Assembly: GCA_900551435.1 (NCBI GenBank)
Contig: URVW01000023.1
Location: forward strand, 1 to 31,954
Source: an uncultured Faecalibacterium sp.
GTDB taxonomy: Bacteria; Bacillota; Clostridia; Oscillospirales; Ruminococcaceae
DNA: 31,954 nucleotides
Reading direction: 5' to 3'
Numbering within the stretch: the first letter of the stretch is position 1; each line of letters starts with the position of its first letter. The notes under the pieces are model-generated. The model saw only the letters and a list, made by a program, of their open reading frames with translations. It ran no database searches and was not told where the DNA came from. Positions 24,352 to 30,254 of the stretch are shown here, piece after piece. The translations under genes were made by a program, and so were the position numbers.

Positions 24352-25149
24352 TCACCGCTTGCAGGGCAGGTTGTGTGTGCGGCCTGCACCGTTATAGATG
24401 GACAGAATCTGCTTCATGTGGCGGTCTGCCACGTTGCCAGTGTCGTTCTGTGCCAGCCGGGTGATGGTTTTGGGATGCACTGTGCGCAGCCGGAGAATCA
24501 ACCGTTCCCGGCTGTATTCGCCCTGATATAGAGCCAGAAAACGAGCCATGCCGTGCAGGATGCCCGACAGGAACGAATCCGAATCGCCACCCCAAGCATC
24601 CACAAGGATACTCAGCATTTCCCGGTAAAGGGCTGCACCGTAGCTCTTGTAGATGTAGTAGGCCGAACGGATGCAGTAGATTTTCCATGGAGCGCGAATC
24701 CCATCCAGTGCAAACCGAACGCCAGTGTCCTCCGTTACCGAAACAAAGTCACAGGCGTTTTCTTCGTGTGCTACCAGTTTGGCGCGGAGTCGTTCACCAG
24801 CGGTCAGTTCACTGGAAATGCCTGTCTGCACGGCGAACAGCAGAGCTTCATGCTCTTTGGAAAGGCCGTAAAAGACCTTGCAGCGAATCGGGAGGTCACG
24901 CCCACCGTTGCACGTTTTCCGTGCCTCGATGGTGTTCTGTCCGTCAAAGACGAAGTAGCGGCCATCGCGGTAGCTGACTTTCGGTTCATTAGCGATATAC
25001 TCCGAAAAGTTGGCTGCGATATTTGCAACTTTACCCATGCGGAGCAGCCGCTGGTACTCGGCGCAGGGGTTCAGCAGAACACTGTCAACGTACCGCACCT
25101 CAAAGCTGCACTCCGGCAGGCTGGAAAGGTTCAGGTTAGAAAGCATCAT
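24352..25149 (-). CDS. ParB-like protein with altered motif (DUF6551-type)
   Basis: A 265-aa protein with a ParB/Srx-like N-terminal region: RMGKVANIAANFSEYIANEP then FVFDGQNTIEARK, where D69-G-Q-N-T takes the place of the DGHTR-type motif. The remainder (LTAGERLRAKLVAHEE, HGMARFLALYQGEYSRERLI) is helical and resembles proteins grouped as DUF6551, to which I assign it from memory. It starts with an ATGA overlap of the upstream ParB gene and has AAGGAG 8 nt before the ATG. Its stop abuts mazF. Role could be DNA binding, NTP-dependent switching, or antitoxin. Confidence 0.72.
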   Translation of the reverse strand: MMLSNLNLSSLPECSFEVRYVDSVLLNPCAEYQRLLRMGKVANIAANFSEYIANEPKVSYRDGRYFVFDGQNTIEARKTCNGGRDLPIRCKVFYGLSKEHEALLFAVQTGISSELTAGERLRAKLVAHEENACDFVSVTEDTGVRFALDGIRAPWKIYCIRSAYYIYKSYGAALYREMLSILVDAWGGDSDSFLSGILHGMARFLALYQGEYSRERLILRLRTVHPKTITRLAQNDTGNVADRHMKQILSIYNGAGRTHNLPCKR

Positions 25150-26135
25150 ATCGTTTTCTCCTTTATTTTCAGAAGATACTGCACAGCATCTTCGGTCAAG
25201 TCGTGAATGATCTTGCGGCAGTCCGAATCTTCAAAAACATCCGGGTATTCTTTGAAAATCGTATTCCAGCGGCGAATGAAGTCCTCTTTGGCACCCTGTA
25301 CCTCGCACATCATCAGAGAACCGTTTGCAATGGCTCGTTCCTGATAACGATTGTCAATGGATGCTTTCAGAGAGGTTCTTTCTTCGGCAGTAAGCTGGCG
25401 TTGATGCCCTTGGATGCTTTTGCTGATTTCAGAGGATGCCTGTTTTGAAGAAGATGTTTCCGCTTTTCGGAGCTGACGCTCCTGCTTTGGCTTCCGCAAT
25501 TCTGCGAGAGCCGCAGGAATTTCTGCCTTTGGCGTTTTTGCCAAGGCGGTAATCTCTGCGTCCGTTGCCTTGATGCGCCCGGTCAGGATATCCTCTCTTG
25601 CACCGGGGACCGCATCTTCCGCTGCGTCCACGCCTTTTGCATATTTCTCTGCTCGCTTTACGGTAGCTGGCCCCACGCCGTTTTGTGCAGCAATGCGCTC
25701 ACAGGTGGAGAGTGGCTTTGCCCTCAATGGATCATTTTGAACCATTGAGGTGAACCGTCCATTCTCATCGTGCGCCCGCTCTTTGGAACCGCCTCGCGCC
25801 AGCTTTTCAGATTCATACAGCTTGCCCATCAGGAACTTCTTTCGTTCCGGGTCAAGGTTTCTGCGTCCAAGCTGGTTTTGGCAGATCCACGAGAGAGCTG
25901 CATAACGGTTATCCAGTTCGATCTCCTGTATCTGGAAAGCGATGAATGGATGCTTCCGCAAGATACGGTAGCGAGTGTGTCCATCCAAAATGAAGCCGTT
26001 CCAGATGATGAGCGGATTCAGCAGCCGCCCTTCATGGAGAATGTTCTGCTCAAGCTGTTGTTCTTCTTCAAAATTCAGGGGTGGAATCTTGCCCTGAAAC
26101 TCCGGGTCGATTTTAAGCGCATTCAGATTCATCAT
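25146..26135 (-). CDS. ParB/Srx N-terminal domain protein
   Basis: A 329-aa ParB-related protein. The nucleotide-binding motif is DGHTRYRIL (about residues 51-59) after LLNPLIIWNG. A helix-turn-helix-like stretch, STCERIAAQNGVGPATVKRAEKYAKG, follows at about 144-169. The C-terminal third is charged, with a Lys/Arg/Ser linker (about 216-245) and a helical end. No ParA is in the window, so it may regulate or act alone instead of in classical partition. It begins within the last 23 nt of the zinc-ribbon gene; a second ATG (26132) is possible. Its stop overlaps the next start (ATGA). Confidence 0.82.
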   Translation of the reverse strand: MMNLNALKIDPEFQGKIPPLNFEEEQQLEQNILHEGRLLNPLIIWNGFILDGHTRYRILRKHPFIAFQIQEIELDNRYAALSWICQNQLGRRNLDPERKKFLMGKLYESEKLARGGSKERAHDENGRFTSMVQNDPLRAKPLSTCERIAAQNGVGPATVKRAEKYAKGVDAAEDAVPGAREDILTGRIKATDAEITALAKTPKAEIPAALAELRKPKQERQLRKAETSSSKQASSEISKSIQGHQRQLTAEERTSLKASIDNRYQERAIANGSLMMCEVQGAKEDFIRRWNTIFKEYPDVFEDSDCRKIIHDLTEDAVQYLLKIKEKTI

Positions 26136-26358
26136 CGAAATGGCCCCGCTTCACATACTGCCCGGCGTTTTTGTCGGGCTGCACATAATAATCGAAACCG
26201 TAGCGAATCTGGCAGTAGGTGCAGACATCCTTGATCTTTTGCTTGGGGTCTGCGCGCCGGACGCGACCCCCCTTTGCTCCCTGAAAGGAATCCAGACAAA
26301 TCGGGCAGAGGGTGGTCAGATTGGCTTCATCTACGCTTTTGTTATGAAATCGACTCAT
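26113..26358 (-). CDS. Small Cys4 zinc-ribbon protein
   Basis: An 81-aa protein with C18-x2-C21 (LCPIC) and C46-x2-C49 (VCTYC) separated by 24 residues, a Cys4 zinc ribbon. Basic residues GGRVRRADPKQKIK lie between the pairs. The ATG at 26358 follows GGAGG at good distance and begins MSRFHNKSVDEAN. The longer open frame to 26526 is the structured leader, not protein. It is the first gene of the overlapping set leading to the ParB-like genes and mazF. A DNA- or RNA-binding or regulatory role is inferred only from the ribbon. Confidence 0.75.
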   Translation of the reverse strand: MSRFHNKSVDEANLTTLCPICLDSFQGAKGGRVRRADPKQKIKDVCTYCQIRYGFDYYVQPDKNAGQYVKRGHFDDESECA

Positions 26359-26554
26359 ATAGATTTCCTCCATATCATAATTTAGTGGGAAATGTAAAAC
26401 CACCAGTCGAGAAATCCTCAACTGGTGGTTTGAAAAATACTGTTTTTCTCCTATTTGTCCTCGACACCCCGGAGGTGGGAACTTTTCGGCGGCGGATTTG
26501 CACCGCTCCATTGGCATCTCAGCCACCCCGTCTGCTTTCTGACCGGGCCGCGAA
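26359..26554 (-). promoter_or_regulatory. Long structured leader of the zinc-ribbon/ParB/MazF operon
   Basis: This minus-strand segment has no convincing gene. It contains GC-rich complementary stretches (GCGGCCCGG near 26554; GCGGTG...CCGCCGCC near 26490-26510; CCACCTCCGGGGTG near 26470) and ends with a strong terminator hairpin before the first ribosome site. The arrangement resembles an attenuator or riboswitch-type leader. No known riboswitch consensus was recognised. Confidence 0.45.
26397..26431 (-). terminator. Terminator hairpin inside the operon leader
   Basis: AAACCACCAGT pairs perfectly with ACTGGTGGTTT over 11 bp with a 13-nt loop. On the minus strand the right arm ends TTTT and continues ACATTT. 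It lies 38 bp before the zinc-ribbon start, so it either ends upstream transcripts or acts as an attenuator. Confidence 0.7.
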
Positions 26555-26725
26555 TTACGGAAGTATCATTGTCTGGAAGTACCGAAAAGCTGCTTCTTCA
26601 ATTTTCAAGGTACACGGTACAGTTTCGGGCTTGTCGGCCCCTTTCAGTGGGCTGCCCTTGCTGTGACCATAGTGTACTTGAAAACTGAAGTTCTCGTTAG
26701 GAACCAGTAGTTCCGGTTTTGCCAT
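26555..26725 (-). CDS. Possible 56-aa protein of unknown function
   Basis: This open frame starts at ATG 26725 with MAKPELLVPNENFSFQVHYG and ends LKIEEAAFRYFQTMILP. Composition is protein-like, but the ribosome site is weak (CCGGTG). The frame overlaps operator-like repeat 1 and both arms of a 19-bp inverted repeat. It could equally be a non-coding regulatory region or remnant of a longer gene. Confidence 0.35.
   Translation of the reverse strand: MAKPELLVPNENFSFQVHYGHSKGSPLKGADKPETVPCTLKIEEAAFRYFQTMILP
26597..26691. repeat. Imperfect inverted repeat with ~19-bp arms
   Basis: The left arm TTCAATTTTCAAGGTACAC begins near 26598. The right arm GTGTACTTGAAAACTGAA (about 26672-26689) has the reverse complement TTCAGTTTTCAAGTACAC. 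The arms differ by one substitution and one inserted G. The ~55 bp between them contains further GGGC/GCCC complementarities, so the unit could fold as RNA or serve as a recombination or protein site. Confidence 0.6.
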
Positions 26726-26751
26726 TTTCACCGGAACCAATCGTTCCGGTT
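26700..26751. promoter_or_regulatory. Pair of operator-like palindromes, 33 bp apart
   Basis: GGAACCAGTAGTTCCGGTT (26700-26718) and GGAACCAATCGTTCCGGTT (26733-26751) match at 17 of 19 bases. Each contains the palindrome GGAAC-N5-GTTCC. Their 33-bp spacing is close to three helical turns, so bound dimers would sit on the same DNA face. They lie just downstream of an Xre gene and upstream of the zinc-ribbon/ParB/MazF operon. Confidence 0.6.
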
Positions 26752-26770
26752 CAGAGTAGTGAAGTGAGTG

Positions 26771-27097
26771 TCAGGCTGATTCGCCCAGAAGCACCAGCAT
26801 CGCCAAAATGCGCTTATGCATCTCTTTCAGTTCCTTACGAAGCATATCCAGTTGATCTTGCAGTTCCTGTTCCCGCTGGGACGCAGACACACCTAAGACG
26901 ATGTAGTCCAGCGAGGAGCCGAACCGTTCCCGCAATTCCACAAAGAGGTCAACAGACGGAACTTTCTCACCCTTCTCCAGATTTCTCATGTAGCGGTCAC
27001 TGATGTTCAGGTCGATGGCGAGTTGCTCCTGTGTCACTTCACGGTCTTTTCGGAGGTTCTGGATTCGTTCACCCGTTGCAGCAGGATCATAATACAT
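26771..27097 (-). CDS. Xre-family HTH regulator
   Basis: A 108-aa regulator. The HTH spans about residues 10-65, GERIQNLRKDREVTQEQLA then LNISDRYMRNLEKGEKVPS, followed by a helical C-terminal tail (QREQELQDQLDMLRKELKEMHKR, coiled-coil-like) that may dimerise. The ATG at 27097 follows GGAGGGAGTG; a longer open frame from 27166 is within the upstream gene. It starts inside the last 11 nt of the 74-aa gene. Operator-like motifs on both sides (26700-26751 and 27448-27482) suggest it controls itself and the operon downstream. Confidence 0.85.
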   Translation of the reverse strand: MYYDPAATGERIQNLRKDREVTQEQLAIDLNISDRYMRNLEKGEKVPSVDLFVELRERFGSSLDYIVLGVSASQREQELQDQLDMLRKELKEMHKRILAMLVLLGESA

Positions 27098-27311
27098 CAC
27101 TCCCTCCGTTTCTTCCGCCGGGAGTGGGCGGAGCTTCATCTCCCATGCCGGATACGACCAGTACATGATTTTTCAGCAGCACAAAAATACGGTTGGCAAC
27201 AGCACCATGTTTTTTGGTGCGCTCTTCGATATTGGGAACTTTCAGCAAGCGAGACAGTCGGAAGTACCATGTGGTCATCTTGAACCACGGAAGCAAATAG
27301 GTCGATTTCAT
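27087..27311 (-). CDS. Small protein of unknown function, 74 aa, coupled to the Xre gene
   Basis: A 74-aa basic, partly hydrophobic protein beginning MKSTYLLPWFKMTTWYFRL. The ATG at 27311 has GGAGG 10 nt upstream. The last residues (APPTPGGRNGGSDVL) are low-complexity and encoded over the ribosome site of the Xre gene, with which it overlaps by 11 nt. It has no recognised family; coupling to the regulator suggests a joint role. Confidence 0.6.
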   Translation of the reverse strand: MKSTYLLPWFKMTTWYFRLSRLLKVPNIEERTKKHGAVANRIFVLLKNHVLVVSGMGDEAPPTPGGRNGGSDVL

Positions 27312-27400
27312 TATCAATAATCCTCCAGTTATTTTACGGAATGTGAGCATTCGGACAAAAAGGATTGTGGCGGCGCACGACACCTTACCCTTAAAAGCGC

Positions 27401-27434
27401 AAAAACGCCAGCCTCCCATGGCGGGAAGCTGGCG
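27401..27434 (-). terminator. Minus-strand terminator-like hairpin
   Basis: CGCCAGCCTCCC / GGGAAGCTGGCG (one mismatch) with a 5-nt loop ATGGC. On the minus strand it is followed by TTTTT. No minus-strand gene ends just upstream of it, so it may insulate the 74-aa/Xre pair or belong to an unrecognised short RNA. Confidence 0.6.
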
Positions 27435-27447
27435 CAGTACAGCATAT

Positions 27448-27482
27448 CGGCACGATTGTAGGTGGCAAAACGGAACGATTGT
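27448..27482. repeat. Two direct copies of a 12-bp operator-like motif
   Basis: CGGCACGATTGT (27448-27459) and CGGAACGATTGT (27471-27482) differ at one base and are 23 bp apart. The reverse complement of the second contains CAATCGTTCCG, which is also present at 26738-26748 within the operator pair downstream of the Xre gene. Confidence 0.5.
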
Positions 27483-27544
27483 GCCTGTTTCGGAGCGGTC
27501 TGGTCTACGGCAGCAGACAGGCTTTTTTTGATGCGTTACCCCAA

Positions 27545-27584
27545 TAAAAAATCACAGTTACCTCCACAAACGGCAACTGTGATT
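27545..27584 (-). terminator. Second minus-strand terminator-like hairpin
   Basis: AATCACAGTT pairs perfectly with AACTGTGATT over 10 bp around a 15-nt loop. On the minus strand it runs into TTTTT. Confidence 0.6.
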
Positions 27585-27602
27585 GGATAGCGCGTGAAAT
27601 CG

Positions 27603-27639
27603 CCCGGACGAGTTACCGTTTTTTTATAACTCGACCGGG
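27603..27639. repeat. 13-bp inverted repeat upstream of an Xre gene
   Basis: CCCGGACGAGTTA and TAACTCGACCGGG are inverted copies with one central mismatch and an 11-bp T-rich spacer. It lies ~95 bp before the plus-strand Xre gene; operator or terminator roles are both possible. Confidence 0.55.
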
Positions 27640-27734
27640 AAATGCAAAAATCGGCATTATACTTCCTGCTCACAGGAAATACAAGGTCATACCGCGTCAT
27701 TCACCAGAACGATACAATACTATTGAGGTGAACG

Positions 27735-28094
27735 ATGATGCCGAATTCTGACTTGAAAGTACTTGGAGAAAAGGTTCGCAAGGAGCGCAAGCTGGCAGGT
27801 TTAACCCAAGAACAGCTTGCTGAACGCTGCCATGTTTCAACGAAGCATATTGCCAACATTGAAAAAGGCAGCATGAATCCATCTTACGAAATTCTTTTGG
27901 CGATTGCTCGTGTTTTGCCGGTTTCGCTTGATGCGCTGATTACTCCGGGGATGGACAAGACGGAAATAGAATTAAAAGAGATCAATCGAATCTACCTTTC
28001 CTGCCCAGAAGCAGTGCGAGAGACTTTAATGGACTCGACTCGCACACTGGCAAAGCATCTGACAGAGTTATACAGTAAAATTGAAAATCCTTGA
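27735..28094 (+). CDS. Xre-family HTH regulator
   Basis: A 119-aa regulator. The HTH spans about residues 9-65 (LGEKVRKERKLAGLTQEQLA, CHVSTKHIANIEKGSMNPS). It is followed by LARVLPVSLDALI-type family text and a helical tail (about 75-115) that may bind a partner or ligand. Two ATG codons stand side by side (27735 and 27738) after GAGGTGAACG. It is divergent from the 74-aa/Xre pair across the 423-bp regulatory region. No plus-strand gene follows it closely, so its targets are probably the neighbouring divergent genes. Confidence 0.85.
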   Translation: MMPNSDLKVLGEKVRKERKLAGLTQEQLAERCHVSTKHIANIEKGSMNPSYEILLAIARVLPVSLDALITPGMDKTEIELKEINRIYLSCPEAVRETLMDSTRTLAKHLTELYSKIENP

Positions 28095-28181
28095 AAATGT
28101 TTTGCTTGTGGTACAGTATAGCATATTTTTCAAAGTCACTATACCAAAACGAACCCAAAAGCAAACCAATTTTATACCAAT

Positions 28182-28400
28182 TCAGTCGATTCCCAAGCTG
28201 ACCTGAATCTCTGTTTCCAAATCATTTTCCAATGCCGTATATAGTTCTTGTGGTGTACGGCAAAGAATTGCATTGAAATTGATGGGATCACCCTCATTAA
28301 AAAGCCTTACATATCCCCAGCGGCATGGAACAATATCCAAATAGGTCGCAGATTCTAAAAAGCTATGGAAGTGGTTCAAGACTTCTTCAAATGTTTGCAT
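28182..28400 (-). CDS. Unknown protein, 72 aa, acidic
   Basis: A 72-aa acidic protein starting MQTFEEVLNHFHSFLESATY. A mixed helix/strand pattern includes CRWGYVRLFNEGD and the C-terminal ENDLETEIQVSLGID. AGGAGG lies 7 nt before the ATG and a promoter lies upstream, supporting a real gene. I recognise no family. It lies between a plus-strand Xre gene and an orphan winged-helix gene. Confidence 0.65.
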   Translation of the reverse strand: MQTFEEVLNHFHSFLESATYLDIVPCRWGYVRLFNEGDPINFNAILCRTPQELYTALENDLETEIQVSLGID

Positions 28401-28429
28401 GGTTTGACCTCCTGAATTAAGTCATCTCT

Positions 28430-28459
28430 ATTTTAGAATATTCATGGTCATCTATGCAA
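28430..28459 (-). promoter_or_regulatory. Probable promoter of the 72-aa gene
   Basis: Minus strand: -35 TTGCAT (28459-28454), 18-bp spacer, -10 TAAAAT (28435-28430). Confidence 0.5.
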
Positions 28460-28490
28460 GGATGCCGATTTTGTACAGCACAGAAAACGC

Positions 28491-28537
28491 AAAAGCCATA
28501 CCGAAGAATCCTACTAGGATCTTACGGTATGGCTTTT
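28491..28537 (-). terminator. Terminator of the winged-helix gene
   Basis: AAAAGCCATACCG pairs perfectly with CGGTATGGCTTTT over 13 bp, and the inner GATCCT/AGGATC-like arms extend it. On the minus strand it is followed by GCGTTTTC. It begins 2 bp after the stop codon. Confidence 0.8.
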
Positions 28538-28538
28538 A

Positions 28539-28970
28539 TTACAGATTGCGATTCGATCGCACCAATTCCGATGATGGGACAAATTGATATCCAATGTTGG
28601 AAACCGTTTTAATATAACGGGGGTGATCTTTGTCATCCTCTATTTTCTGGCGGATTCGACCGATCGTGCTGGTGACGGCTCTCAAATAGCTTTCGCTGTC
28701 CTTATGCCAGACTGCTTCAAAGATCTGCTCCTTTGTAAACAGTTTGCCTGGATGCTGCGCCATCAAACTCAAAACACCGTATTCATAACGACTCATGTAC
28801 ACCTCTGTTCCGTGTTTGAAAACACGGTGATGTTCCAAGTTGATCTCCAGACCGGGACTTCTCAGAACGTCTGCCGGATTCCGCATCAGATCGACCCATT
28901 CAAAAATCGTCTGCTCTTGCGGTGGGCAGTGATCCTTCGTGATGCGAACAACAACTTCAATTTTTTGCAT
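28539..28970 (-). CDS. Orphan OmpR/PhoB-type winged-helix protein without receiver domain
   Basis: A 143-aa protein. The Trans_reg_C winged helix spans about residues 38-135: LEINLEHHRVFKHGTEVYMS, EYGVLSLMAQHPGKLFTKEQI, then LRAVTSTIGRIRQKIEDD (recognition helix) and PRYIKTVSNIGYQFVPS (wing). A normal response regulator has a ~120-aa receiver domain first; here only ~37 residues (MQKIEVVVRITKDHCPPQEQ...) precede. It is therefore not controlled by phosphorylation in the usual way. GGGGGAGG is 13 nt before the ATG, a long spacing. A dyad ATATC-N4-GATAT lies upstream at about 29002. Confidence 0.8.
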   Translation of the reverse strand: MQKIEVVVRITKDHCPPQEQTIFEWVDLMRNPADVLRSPGLEINLEHHRVFKHGTEVYMSRYEYGVLSLMAQHPGKLFTKEQIFEAVWHKDSESYLRAVTSTIGRIRQKIEDDKDHPRYIKTVSNIGYQFVPSSELVRSNRNL

Positions 28971-29074
28971 ACAATAGACAATCCTCCCCCAAAGCCAAAT
29001 CTATATCACTCGATATGGAAAATCGGGTGTAGCTCGCATTTCCGCATTGACCGTGCACTACGATGCCGTGTGCT

Positions 29075-29314
29075 TTAGCCGCCGTCGTTTTTGGAATCCT
29101 GAAAGTTCAGAGCTGCCATCAGGCATCCAAACGCACCCGCCCAGAGAAGGCCGGTATAGAGCCATCCTTGGAGAATGGCGAAAATCCCCCCTGCGATCAG
29201 CAGCAGGATGCCGGCCGTTAACAGCAGACGTACCGATAACTGCTCAATCTTAGGTATCCCTTTCTGTGCGAAGATAGTGCTGCACCCGGTGGACGTCTCC
29301 GGAACGAACTGCAA
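29075..29314 (-). CDS. Small membrane protein, two helices (start uncertain)
   Basis: The open frame ends GCLMAALNFQDSKNDGG. It has two hydrophobic segments, VRLLLTAGILLLIAGGIFAIL and YTGLLWAGAFGCLMAAL. The only in-frame start candidate is a TTG at 29314 with no clear ribosome site; the preceding residues MQFVPETSTG look untypical. Translation may begin later at a rare codon, or the gene may be a remnant cut by the insertion next to it. Function unknown. Confidence 0.45.
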   Translation of the reverse strand: MQFVPETSTGCSTIFAQKGIPKIEQLSVRLLLTAGILLLIAGGIFAILQGWLYTGLLWAGAFGCLMAALNFQDSKNDGG

Positions 29315-29403
29315 TGTACCACAAGGATTGAGTCACTGCTCCGGTAGGCATTGGTGTATTGCAGTTTGTCAGCAATCGTATAGCATAAAACAGTTGTCAA
29401 AAA

Positions 29404-29450
29404 GAAAAGAGCCGATAACCGCATTTTATATCTGCGTGTTATTGGCTCTG
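29404..29450 (-). terminator. Terminator of the AT-rich cargo operon
   Basis: AGAGCC-GATAAC pairs with GTTAT-T-GGCTCT around an AT-rich loop. On the minus strand it is followed by TTTTCTTTTTG. The hairpin overlaps the end of the KTR gene. Confidence 0.75.
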
Positions 29451-29627
29451 CGTCTTTGCGTCTGGCTCTTTGATAACTGACATATTGAATTGTTGTATGT
29501 TTATTAATGTTTCCTGTTTGCACTTTGGACAAAACAAGGGATAGTTAAGTAAAACTGTATCTTCTCGTATTCTTAACCTCGTTTTGTTTCTACATACAGG
29601 ACAAATTACCCATTCAGTTTTCCTCAT
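29439..29627 (-). CDS. Cysteine-rich KTR domain protein
   Basis: A 62-aa protein with paired zinc motifs C9-x2-C12 (ICPVC) and C33-x2-C36 (FCPKC), the NKTRLRIREDTVLLNYPLFC signature and the C-terminal NMSVIKEPDAKTQSQ. This is the Cys_rich_KTR family found in Gram-positive conjugative elements of the Tn916 type. Function is unknown; zinc binding is inferred. AGGTGG precedes the ATG. It starts 18 bp after the methyltransferase stop and is the last gene of the operon. Confidence 0.85.
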   Translation of the reverse strand: MRKTEWVICPVCRNKTRLRIREDTVLLNYPLFCPKCKQETLINIQQFNMSVIKEPDAKTQSQ

Positions 29628-29645
29628 TTTGCCACCTACTTCAAA

Positions 29646-30254
29646 CTACTTCTTACTAATAGAAAGATAAGCATGATTGGTAATGAACTGCCATGAAACC
29701 ATGTTAAATCCTGTTGCTGTTAATAATCTTTTTATTTCATTTTCAGAGTATATATGTACATCACCATCGTTACTAAAACGAATAAAGAAATTCATTATTT
29801 GCCGGAGCGGTGAACTCGTCCAAGTATCGCAGAGTAAAAATAGACCGCCTTTTTTTAATACACGATTTATTTCTGATAGAGCTTTCTTTGGATTAGGGTA
29901 GTGATGAAAACTTTCAACACAACAAACCAAATCAAAGGTGTTATCTAAATACGGTAAGTTTTCAGCGTCCCCGACTGTAAGTTTAGCGGCTGTGCCTAAA
30001 CGTCGTGTCGCTTGTGCAATCATGTTTTCAGACAAATCCAAACCAAATAATTCTACACTACTGTTTTTACTGCTGATTTCTTTGAGGATTATCCCTGTTC
30101 CGCAACCCAGGTCCAAGATTTTATTAAAGTGGATATTGTTTATAGCATTTAGGACAAAAGGATAACATTCTCGTGGGTATTTGCTATAATCACTCGTATC
30201 ATACTTTTCAGCTTGTTGGTTAAAACTGTTTTTAGACTTTATTTTTGCTTCCAT
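29646..30254 (-). CDS. Class I SAM-dependent methyltransferase
   Basis: A 202-aa methyltransferase with motif I ILDLGCGTG (residues 46-54), acidic loop FGLDLSENMI, motif III GDAENLPYLDNTFDLV and post-motif RVLKKGGLFLLCDTW, the UbiE/Methyltransf_11 layout. The substrate is not indicated. Base composition is very AT-rich compared with the core. It starts within the last 23 nt of the CPBP gene, so the two are coupled. Methylation of a small molecule, lipid or peptide acted on by the membrane protein is one possibility. Confidence 0.88.
   Translation of the reverse strand: MEAKIKSKNSFNQQAEKYDTSDYSKYPRECYPFVLNAINNIHFNKILDLGCGTGIILKEISSKNSSVELFGLDLSENMIAQATRRLGTAAKLTVGDAENLPYLDNTFDLVCCVESFHHYPNPKKALSEINRVLKKGGLFLLCDTWTSSPLRQIMNFFIRFSNDGDVHIYSENEIKRLLTATGFNMVSWQFITNHAYLSISKK

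Larger units (their letters stand above)
27312..27734. other. 423-bp gene-free region between divergent Xre operons
   Basis: No convincing gene is present. The segment holds two minus-strand terminator-like hairpins (27401-27434, 27545-27584), a 13-bp inverted repeat (27603-27639), two direct copies of a 12-bp motif (27448, 27471), and presumably the promoters of the minus-strand 74-aa/Xre pair (a possible -10 TAAAAT near 27333) and of the plus-strand Xre gene. Confidence 0.6.

Noticed and set aside
26470..26530. TPP-riboswitch-like text (GGGGTG...CTGAGA) on the minus strand
   Set aside because: Only the CTGAGA part is present; the rest of the thiamine aptamer consensus is missing and no thiamine gene follows.
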